A stretch of 64,000 nt of DNA from positions 2,480,001 through 2,544,000 of the forward strand of contig OZ255825.1 in the NCBI GenBank assembly GCA_965277535.1, in the 5' to 3' direction. The position numbers were made by a program, and so were the translations under genes. The notes beneath the pieces were generated by a model that was given only the letters and a program-made list of their open reading frames with translations, was not told the DNA's origin and ran no database searches. Positions 46,936 through 53,960 of this stretch are shown in pieces. Position 1 is the stretch's first letter. The number at the start of each line of letters is the position of its first letter. Source of the stretch: Ilyomonas sp965277535 (GTDB taxonomy: Bacteria > Bacteroidota > Bacteroidia > Chitinophagales > Chitinophagaceae).

Positions 46936-47400
46936 TTAATCAGCCAGTTCTTTAAAAATATATTTCTCATCAAAGGAAACATCGAAGGCTTGTAAAAACG
47001 CTTTGTATTCATCCAGAAACGTTTGTTTGGAATGATGCTGTTCCTGGTTTTGAATGTATTGAATTACAGCAGGAACATGACTCTTAGAATACGAGAAAGC
47101 ACCAAAGCCTTCCTGCCATGCAAATTTTTGCTTTACTAAATTATCGTCGTTAATGAATTTAGTGCTTTCCGATTTTACAATCTGTACTAATTGCGATATA
47201 TTTTCATCCGGCCGTAAACCAATGAGCATGTGCAGGTGATCGGGCATTGTGTTGATCTGAAGCATTTTGTGTGATTTGTTTTCAACCACTTTACTAATGT
47301 ATTGGTGCAATCGGTTCTTCCATGTCGCATCACTTAGAGCATTGCGATATTTAACTGCAAAAACAAACTGTATGTGTATTTGTGTATAGGTATTTGGCAT
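46936..47400 (-). CDS. REP-associated tyrosine transposase (RAYT), IS200-like Y1 transposase
   Basis: The 154-residue protein is a complete Y1_Tnp domain. The metal-binding HUH motif is in MPDHLHMLIGL (His 55, His 57), and the nucleophilic tyrosine is probably Tyr 115 in VIQYIQNQEQHH, preceded by WQEGFGAFSYSKS. It is flanked by REP palindromes with opposite tail directions, and three more clusters lie within 17 kb, the classic signature of a RAYT. These enzymes nick and join single-stranded REP DNA. The ATG of MPNTYTQIH is the family start. A simple IS200 copy is the alternative. Confidence 0.88.
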   Translation of the reverse strand: MPNTYTQIHIQFVFAVKYRNALSDATWKNRLHQYISKVVENKSHKMLQINTMPDHLHMLIGLRPDENISQLVQIVKSESTKFINDDNLVKQKFAWQEGFGAFSYSKSHVPAVIQYIQNQEQHHSKQTFLDEYKAFLQAFDVSFDEKYIFKELAD

Positions 47401-47447
47401 GATGAAATACGGATGGTTGCGCTCGTTCACAAATGTATGGCAATGTA

Positions 47448-47569
47448 CCGTTCCTGTCGGAACGGAAAAAGAATAAGTATGATTCTTTCTACCCACCTAC
47501 CGTTCCTGACGGAACGGAGCATTGCAATGTAAATCGTTGTTGATTCTACCCATCGTTCCTGACAGAACG
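47448..47569. repeat. REP cluster 5, right flank of the RAYT gene
   Basis: Palindromes are CCGTTCCTGTCGGAACGG (47448-47465), CCGTTCCTGACGGAACGG (47500-47517) and CGTTCCTGACAGAACG (47554-47569). Tails TTTCTACCCACCT (47486-47498) and ATTCTACCCAT are in the reverse direction to cluster 4, so the RAYT gene sits inside an inverted REP pair. Confidence 0.92.
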
Positions 47570-47649
47570 AATGTTTTCAATCAAAACCATCTCTGCTACC
47601 AAGCACCAAATAGCATGTCATAGCATGAACATATTTCTTCTAAAAAGCT

Positions 47650-48708
47650 TTACCGTGTAAAACTGCGTTTGGTTTTGCCAATAAACTGATGAAGCAAATA
47701 AAGCAGCCGCAACTGGTTAGCCGTTCTGTCCCTATTCTGTTCAGGATACGATGTTTTATAATACACGTTTCCATTGAGATAATCCGTTAAAAAGCGCATA
47801 GCCTGCATGTAAATCAACACGGTTCCTGCATAGTGCAAATTCTCCTTTTCTTCCCCAGTTAAAAAGTGGGCCATCGCATCTAAATAACCTTCGTTGATGG
47901 CATCAAAAAAAGCGGGTCGTATGGCAAGTGCATCAAGGTTGGTATCATCTTCCTGTATGTTAGGAACTGAAGTGCGGAGCATATCACCAATATCGGAAAA
48001 GAAAAGTCCCGGTTGTGTGGTATCTAAATCAATAGGACAACGGATGGCGTCTGTATCTTTATCAAACAGGATGTTGGCTATCTTGCAATCGTGATGCAGA
48101 ATGTGGAGAGGAAAGTGTTTTTTATCTTTAGAAATGGCCGAAAACCATTTGACAAGAAAAGCATATTTTTCAATCTCGTCTATCAGATTTTTTACTTCTT
48201 TCTTTTTTGGTTCAGATGCTGTTTGCAACGCTTCTTTAAACTGTTGAGACCTGAGCGCCAAATCGTGAAAATGGGGCAGGATGGTTGCCAACTGATGATT
48301 ACCCAGACTTTGCAGTGCAGCACTAAATGAGCCAAAACAATTGGCTACTTCATAAGCTTTTTCGGGTGTTTCAATAATTTGCGGGCTGTACGTGTTTTTC
48401 AAAAATTCAAAGCATCGCCATACTTCGCCCCCGTTTTTATAAAAAAGCTCACTTGACACTGTTTGTATCAGCTTTGGCAGTTGCATGCTTCCTTTGTTCC
48501 ATAAATGCTGCTGCACCCGCACATAATTGTTTTGTAATGCTGAAGGATTGGTGAAAACAGCGGTATTTACTTTTTGCAGAAAATACAAACTGCTATCAAT
48601 GGTATGAATTTTATAACTGTGGTTGATCAATCCAGTTCCTAATGATTGAACCGATTGAACATCAGGTATAGTAAAATGGCTGCAAACCGCTCTTAAATCT
48701 CCATGCAT
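47650..48708 (-). CDS. APH-fold sugar kinase, possibly N-acetylhexosamine 1-kinase
   Basis: The 352-residue protein has the aminoglycoside-phosphotransferase/choline-kinase fold. The N-terminal LGTGLINHSYKI loop is followed by YFLQKVNTAVFTNPSALQNN. The catalytic motif is HHDCKIANILFD (His 206, Asp 207, Asn 212), and the metal aspartates are in PIDLDTTQPG. The G-I-N-x-(T/S)-Y and LQKVN...VF...N pattern recalls NahK, which phosphorylates GlcNAc/GalNAc at C1. That would fit a locus handling acetylated, sulfated amino-sugar glycans. It is divergent from lacI with a shared operator. Confidence 0.75.
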   Translation of the reverse strand: MHGDLRAVCSHFTIPDVQSVQSLGTGLINHSYKIHTIDSSLYFLQKVNTAVFTNPSALQNNYVRVQQHLWNKGSMQLPKLIQTVSSELFYKNGGEVWRCFEFLKNTYSPQIIETPEKAYEVANCFGSFSAALQSLGNHQLATILPHFHDLALRSQQFKEALQTASEPKKKEVKNLIDEIEKYAFLVKWFSAISKDKKHFPLHILHHDCKIANILFDKDTDAIRCPIDLDTTQPGLFFSDIGDMLRTSVPNIQEDDTNLDALAIRPAFFDAINEGYLDAMAHFLTGEEKENLHYAGTVLIYMQAMRFLTDYLNGNVYYKTSYPEQNRDRTANQLRLLYLLHQFIGKTKRSFTR

Positions 48709-48763
48709 GGCTAAAACAATATCATAAAGCGGGAAAAGTAGATGGAAATTTTGATACAGCCAA

Positions 48764-48779
48764 TAACAATCGTTTGCGT
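48764..48779. promoter_or_regulatory. LacI-type operator between kinase and lacI genes
   Basis: TAACAATCGTTTGCGT contains the core CAATCGTTTG (48767-48776), the exact reverse complement of the core upstream of susC. It lies midway in the 102-base divergent gap, 31 bases before the lacI start, a good place to repress both genes. Confidence 0.65.
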
Positions 48780-48810
48780 AAATTGTAAATCAGTAATTTC
48801 GTAACAGCTT

Positions 48811-49812
48811 ATGAAAGACCTGCCTACTATAAAAGAAATTGCCCGAAAATTAAATGTATCCGTGTCTACGGTATCGAGAGCACTTCACGACCACCCGAGT
48901 ATTGGCTTGCGCACTACAGCAGCAGTAAAGGAACTGGCAAAACAATTAAAATACGAACCTTTTCAAACGGCTATTTTTTTTAAAGAAAAACGTACTTACA
49001 CAATCGGCGTTATTGTTCCTACTTTATCAGAAGATTTTTTTGCCAAATCGGTAAGCGGTATCGAGCAGGTGGCTTTTGAAAGTAACTTTAGTGTAATGGT
49101 AGCGCAAAGCTACGACAGCATTGAAAAAGAGCGCCGGATTATTGATGCTTTCACGCGCCGCCGCATTGACGGGCTGTTGGTTTCGGTATCGAAAGAAACC
49201 AAACAAATCGGCCATTTTGATGTGTTGAAAGAATATCAGATTCCGGTAGTATTTTTCGACCGTGTGCCTGATGTAAAAGATATCAATAAAGTTACGTGCG
49301 ACCTGTACAATATCTCCATTAAGCTCATTGATGTGTTGTACAAACTGCATCACCGGCGCATTGGTTTGTTGTTAGGTCCGCAATCTATTACAGCCAACAC
49401 GGAACGAATGAAAGGCTTTATTAACGGCATGGCAAAAAAACGGTTAAAAGCAAACCCTGCCTATATTGTAGAAACAGATTTTACCAAAGAACAAACCTGG
49501 CAGGCGGTGAACCAATTAATATCGCAAAAACAAAGGCCTACTGCTATCATTGTGTTTAACGACTGGATAGCATTGGATGCTATCCAGTTTGTAAAAACAC
49601 AAACCGATTTGCAACTAAATAAAGACATTGTTTTTGCCTCTTACGCAAATGTTCCTTTCTGTAAATATCTTGATAACAAACCTGTAGCTTCGGTTGAACA
49701 ATTTCCTTTTATGCAGGGCGAAGAAGCAACCCGCATTCTGCTTAACCTCATTTTTAATAATGCACAGGAACCGGTGCAGCAAAGCATTGAAGGTGAAATT
49801 GTTTTTTATTGA
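48811..49812 (+). CDS. LacI family transcriptional regulator
   Basis: The 333-residue protein has an N-terminal helix-turn-helix (TIKEIARKLNVSVSTVSRALHDHPSIG) followed by the hinge helix segment VKELAKQLKYEP. A periplasmic-binding-protein-like sensor domain runs from YTIGVIVPTLSEDFFAKSVSGIE to the end. The inducer is presumably a sugar. Operators with a shared core at its own promoter and upstream of susC suggest that it represses the kinase, itself and susC/D until the glycan product is present. Confidence 0.93.
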   Translation: MKDLPTIKEIARKLNVSVSTVSRALHDHPSIGLRTTAAVKELAKQLKYEPFQTAIFFKEKRTYTIGVIVPTLSEDFFAKSVSGIEQVAFESNFSVMVAQSYDSIEKERRIIDAFTRRRIDGLLVSVSKETKQIGHFDVLKEYQIPVVFFDRVPDVKDINKVTCDLYNISIKLIDVLYKLHHRRIGLLLGPQSITANTERMKGFINGMAKKRLKANPAYIVETDFTKEQTWQAVNQLISQKQRPTAIIVFNDWIALDAIQFVKTQTDLQLNKDIVFASYANVPFCKYLDNKPVASVEQFPFMQGEEATRILLNLIFNNAQEPVQQSIEGEIVFY

Positions 49813-49838
49813 TTGAAAACAATCGCGAAGCATATGAG

Positions 49839-49982
49839 ATGGAAAGATTGAATGGATTACAGAAAAAATTAAGCATGAAAAAAAGTACAGAAAGACTTTC
49901 AAACGAAACACATCCTGTTTCCGTTGCCATGCAAAAAATGCAGAAGATAAAAGAGGCAAAAATTAAGGAAGGCAAAAAATAA
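49839..49982 (+). CDS. Possible small basic protein
   Basis: A 47-codon frame starts at ATG 49839 (alternative ATG 49875) and encodes a lysine-rich, helix-forming peptide ending MQKMQKIKEAKIKEGKK. It lies between lacI and the permease gene on the same strand. No homologue was recognised; it may be a chance frame. Confidence 0.3.
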   Translation: MERLNGLQKKLSMKKSTERLSNETHPVSVAMQKMQKIKEAKIKEGKK

Positions 49983-50019
49983 ACCGAGAATATGATCTTT
50001 AACCAAAAAATACTTTTTC

Positions 50020-51342
50020 TTGTCATCAAATTCTGCAAATGAATTAAAACGGACGCTCACTCCTTTGATGTTGTGGGGACTTGGCGTTGGTTATGTGATC
50101 TCAGGAATGTATTTCGGCTGGAATATAGGGTTGCAGAAAGGAGGAACATTAGGTCTTGCAATCGCAACATTCTTCATCATTATATTGTATGTCACTTTCA
50201 CATTCAGTTATACGGAACTTGCATGCGCAATACCGAAAGCGGGCGGCGGGTTCGATTATGCAACACGTGCACTCGGAAAAGATTGGGGATTCATCGCAGG
50301 CATGGCGCAGAACATAGAATTTATTTTTGCGCCTCCGGCAATTGCATTTGCGATCGGTGCATATTTCAATTTATTTTTCCCGCAATTATCTACTTTGCCC
50401 ATCGCGATCTTCAGCTATATAATTTTTACTGCACTGAATATCTATGGGGTTAAAGCCGCAGCAGTTTTTGAATTGCTAATCACCATTTTTGCTGTGGGTG
50501 AGTTGTTGTTGTTCTCAGGAATTACGTTGCCGCATTTTGACGTAAAAAATTTAGAACACAATGCATTTCCGAACGGTTGGAGTGGTGTGTTTGCGGCAAT
50601 TCCTTTTGCTATCTGGTTCTTCTTAGCTATCGAAGGAGTGGCAAATGTTGCAGAAGAAGCAATAAATCCGCAAAGAACCATGTTGCTTGGTTTTGGTTCG
50701 GCAATTCTTTCTCTAGTGATTCTGTGCATACTTACTTTTATCAGTTCGGTTGGCGTTGCGGGTTGGGAAGCGATTGTTTATAAAAGTGATGGCAACACTT
50801 CTGATTCACCGCTGCCTTTGGCATTAAGCCATGTTGTTGGCAATAACCGTGTGATGTATCATTTGCTCATCACAATTGGATTGTTGGGATTGATCGCTTC
50901 ATTTCATGGAATTATTCTTGTAGCAGGAAGAGCAACGTTTGAATTTGGCAGAGTAAAATTTGCTCCTGCATTTTTAAAAAATATACATCCTCGTTTTCAA
51001 ACACCTTCAAACGCATTGCTGGTAAATATGCTCATCGGCATTATAGCCTTGCTTACAGGAAGAACTTCTGAGATCATCACCATTTCAGTATTTGGCGCAC
51101 TTACATTGTATATTATTTCGATGATTGCGTTGTTAAGACTGAGAAAAAAAGAACCCGATTTAAAACGACCTTTCAAAGTGCCGATGTATCCTCTCTTTCC
51201 AGTAGTGGCATTGATCATTGCAGTCGTTTCGTTTATTGCAATGGTGATCTATAATTTTGAATTGGCATTGATATATTTTTTAATCGTCGGGACTTGTTAT
51301 ATCGCGTTTAAATTATTTGCAGCAAAAAATGCAAATAATTAG
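50020..51342 (+). CDS. APC-superfamily amine permease, ethanolamine permease-like
   Basis: The 440-residue protein has 12 predicted membrane helices. The N terminus LTPLMLWGLGVGYVISGMYFGWNIGL and the stretches AIPKAGGGFDYATRALG and GMAQNIEFIFAPPAIAFAIGAYF match the ethanolamine transporter (EAT) branch. The only start consistent with the frame is TTG at 50020, because a stop lies in frame at 49993-49995. It begins an operon with a gamma-glutamylamide ligase, an alcohol dehydrogenase and an amidotransferase/aldehyde dehydrogenase fusion, which supports an amino alcohol such as ethanolamine as substrate. Confidence 0.85.
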   Translation: MSSNSANELKRTLTPLMLWGLGVGYVISGMYFGWNIGLQKGGTLGLAIATFFIIILYVTFTFSYTELACAIPKAGGGFDYATRALGKDWGFIAGMAQNIEFIFAPPAIAFAIGAYFNLFFPQLSTLPIAIFSYIIFTALNIYGVKAAAVFELLITIFAVGELLLFSGITLPHFDVKNLEHNAFPNGWSGVFAAIPFAIWFFLAIEGVANVAEEAINPQRTMLLGFGSAILSLVILCILTFISSVGVAGWEAIVYKSDGNTSDSPLPLALSHVVGNNRVMYHLLITIGLLGLIASFHGIILVAGRATFEFGRVKFAPAFLKNIHPRFQTPSNALLVNMLIGIIALLTGRTSEIITISVFGALTLYIISMIALLRLRKKEPDLKRPFKVPMYPLFPVVALIIAVVSFIAMVIYNFELALIYFLIVGTCYIAFKLFAAKNANN

Positions 51343-51365
51343 TACGTTTATTTTTAAACATACTT

Positions 51366-52724
51366 ATGACCACGAAAGAAATTTTACAATATGTAAATGA
51401 ACATCCTTCGGGAAAAGTAAAAATTGCATTTAGCGATATTGACGGAATACTGAGAGGAAAATATATTTCTGCTGAAAAATTTTCTTCTGTGATAGAGAAC
51501 GGTCTTGGGTTTTGCAATGTAATCTTTGGTTGGGACGCAGCGGATGTAGTGTATGATAATGTAGAATACACAGGCTGGCATACAGGTTATCCTGATTCGC
51601 CGGGTGTGATAGACATAAATACTTTTAGAAAAATTCCGTGGGAAAATGATGTGCCTTTTTTTCTTGGTGAGTTAGTAGATGAAAAAGGAAACGCATCTTT
51701 CGTTTGTCCAAGACAACTGTTGAAAAAAATTTTGAGCGAAGCAAATGATCTTGGTTATACTCCTTTTTTCGCGCAGGAATTTGAATGGTACAATTTTGCT
51801 GAAACACCGCAAACGTTAAATGACAAGCAATTCAAAAACCTTACACCACTTACACCCGGCATGTTTGGTTATTCAATTCTTCGCAGTTCATTGGAGAATA
51901 TTTATTTCACAGACTTGTTTGAAAGTTTGAAAAAATTCGGTGTACCACTAGAAGGGATACATACGGAAACGGGTCCTGGCACTTATGAAGCCGCCATTGC
52001 CTATGCAAATATTTTGGAAGCGGCAGACAGGGCGCTTCTTTTTAAAACAGCGGTAAAAGAAATTGCATACAGGCACAGTATCATGGCGACGTTTATGGCG
52101 AAGATCAACGAAAATCTTCCAGGTTGTGGCGGACATGTTCATCAAAGTTTGTGGGATAAGAGTGCTAAGAAAAATTTGTTTTATGATGAAAAAGATAAAA
52201 TGAAGATGAGCACGCTTGCGAAAAATTATCTCGCAGGTCAATTGCATTGTTTGCCTCACATTTTGCCAATGTTTGCTCCCAACATAAACAGCTATAAAAG
52301 ATTGGTGGAAGGTGCATGGGCTCCAACTACACTAACGTGGGGAGCAGATAACAGAACGGTAGCGATAAGAGTTTTGACAGGCAGCAGCAAATCTGCCCGT
52401 ATTGAAACAAGAGTTATCGGTTCTGATGTAAATCCTTATTTAGCAATGGCAGCATGTTTAGCTGCCGGTTTATATGGAATAAAAAATAAGTTGAAATTAA
52501 ATCAATCAGCAACAGTTGGAAATGGTTATGACGATTTTTCGAATGGCGTTCTTCCCGCTACATTAATTGAAGCAACGCAGCAAATGAAAAATTCCACAAT
52601 TGCGAAAGAATTATTCGGAGAAAAATTTGTAAGTCATTTTTCACAAACAAGAGAATGGGAATGGAAACAACATTTAAAAGCGGTAACGGATTGGGAATAC
52701 AAAAGATATTTTGAAATAATTTGA
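51366..52724 (+). CDS. Glutamine synthetase-like gamma-glutamylamide ligase (PuuA/GlnA4 type)
   Basis: The 452-residue protein has the GS fold: a beta-grasp domain (IAFSDIDGILRGKYI, where PuuA-like enzymes have D-x-x-G-x-x-RGK) and catalytic stretches GIHTETGPGTYEAAI, ATFMAKINENLPGCGGHVHQSLWD, NINSYKRLVEGAWAPTTLTWGADNRTVAIRV and ETRVIGSDVNPYLAMAA. These resemble PuuA and Streptomyces GlnA4, which join glutamate to putrescine or ethanolamine, rather than housekeeping GlnA. Next to an ethanolamine-type permease, ethanolamine is the likely acceptor. It starts 24 bases after the permease. Confidence 0.88.
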   Translation: MTTKEILQYVNEHPSGKVKIAFSDIDGILRGKYISAEKFSSVIENGLGFCNVIFGWDAADVVYDNVEYTGWHTGYPDSPGVIDINTFRKIPWENDVPFFLGELVDEKGNASFVCPRQLLKKILSEANDLGYTPFFAQEFEWYNFAETPQTLNDKQFKNLTPLTPGMFGYSILRSSLENIYFTDLFESLKKFGVPLEGIHTETGPGTYEAAIAYANILEAADRALLFKTAVKEIAYRHSIMATFMAKINENLPGCGGHVHQSLWDKSAKKNLFYDEKDKMKMSTLAKNYLAGQLHCLPHILPMFAPNINSYKRLVEGAWAPTTLTWGADNRTVAIRVLTGSSKSARIETRVIGSDVNPYLAMAACLAAGLYGIKNKLKLNQSATVGNGYDDFSNGVLPATLIEATQQMKNSTIAKELFGEKFVSHFSQTREWEWKQHLKAVTDWEYKRYFEII

Positions 52725-52807
52725 AACTTTGATAATAGGGAGATCAGTGTTGGTAAGATTGATTTCATTTGATTTCATTTTCAAATTACACATCTTCAAA
52801 TAACCTT

Positions 52808-53956
52808 ATGACTTTCGACAAAATATATCAATACAATTTTCCTACGAGTATTCGCTTTGGTGCCGGATCAAGTAAAGAGTTAGGCGATTATCTTATCAAA
52901 AATAATTTATCGCGACCATTGATTGTTACCGACGCTACTGTTGCCCAATTAGATTTTTTTAGAGAGATCGTCAATGATTTGAAAAGGAAAAATATTTCTA
53001 CTGAAGTTTTTTTTGACATTCATAAAAATCCTGTCAAGTCGGATGTGTATAAGGGCACTGATGTTTATGATAACACTAAAAGAAATTCTATTATTGGTAT
53101 TGGCGGCGGTGCTGCACTGGATGTTGCCAGAGCAATTACACTACGAGTAAATCATCGCGAAGATCTTTTTAAATATGATGATTTAATCGGAGGTGATATA
53201 TATGTAACGAATGATGTTCCGCATTTCATTACTATTCCAACCACTGCAGGTACAGGAAGTGAAGTTGGGCGAAGCGCTATTATTGCTGATGATGAAACGC
53301 ATCAGAAAAAAATTCTTTTCTCACCAAAGTTGCTGGCGAAAATTGTTTTTGCAGACCCGCTGTTAACACTGGAACTGCCGCCGTTTATCACTGCTGCAAC
53401 AGGAATGGATGCGTTAACACACAACATGGAAGCGTATCTCGCAAAGATGCCGCATCCATTGTGTGAAGGAATTGCATTGGAAGGAATTTCTTTGATCCAT
53501 CAATCATTGGAGCAAGCCGTGAATAAGCCTGATGTCGAATCAAGAAGTAAAATGCTTATTGCTTCATTAATGGGTGCAGTTGCATTTCAAAAGGGGTTGG
53601 GTGTTGTACATTCACTCGCACATCCTTTATCATCATTACTCGATACGCATCACGGTCTTGCAAATGCTGTAAATATTCCTTACGGCATGGAGTTTAATAT
53701 TGCAGGTTTTGAAAATAAATTCAGGCGCATTGCCCGAACTTTGGAATTGAAAAATGAAACAGGCGAAGAAGTTGTGAAGTATTTATTTGATCTCAATTCG
53801 AAGATTCACATTCCGCATAAATTGCGTGATATTGGAGTGAAAGAAGAACATATTGAAACCCTCGCAGATCTTGCCATTGCAGATTTTGCACATCCGAATA
53901 ATCCTAAACCTGTGAGCCGCGCAGATTTCAGAAATTTGTATTACAAAGCATTATGA
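52808..53956 (+). CDS. Iron-containing alcohol dehydrogenase
   Basis: The 382-residue group III alcohol dehydrogenase has a dinucleotide-binding N-terminal part with FGAGSSKELGDYL and IIGIGGGAALDVARAI. The metal-binding region includes GMDALTHNMEAYL, VVHSLAHPLSSLLDTHHGLANA and the typical TTAGTGSEVGRSAI. In the proposed pathway it would oxidise gamma-glutamylethanolamide to the aldehyde. The ATG of MTFDKIYQYNF is the better start. It is four bases from the next gene. Confidence 0.9.
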   Translation: MTFDKIYQYNFPTSIRFGAGSSKELGDYLIKNNLSRPLIVTDATVAQLDFFREIVNDLKRKNISTEVFFDIHKNPVKSDVYKGTDVYDNTKRNSIIGIGGGAALDVARAITLRVNHREDLFKYDDLIGGDIYVTNDVPHFITIPTTAGTGSEVGRSAIIADDETHQKKILFSPKLLAKIVFADPLLTLELPPFITAATGMDALTHNMEAYLAKMPHPLCEGIALEGISLIHQSLEQAVNKPDVESRSKMLIASLMGAVAFQKGLGVVHSLAHPLSSLLDTHHGLANAVNIPYGMEFNIAGFENKFRRIARTLELKNETGEEVVKYLFDLNSKIHIPHKLRDIGVKEEHIETLADLAIADFAHPNNPKPVSRADFRNLYYKAL

Positions 53957-53960
53957 TCTT

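Noticed and set aside
46936..47400. Ordinary self-mobile IS200 insertion
   Set aside because: The flanking palindromes recur without the transposase at three other sites, which fits a RAYT and its REPs better, although the alternative is not excluded.
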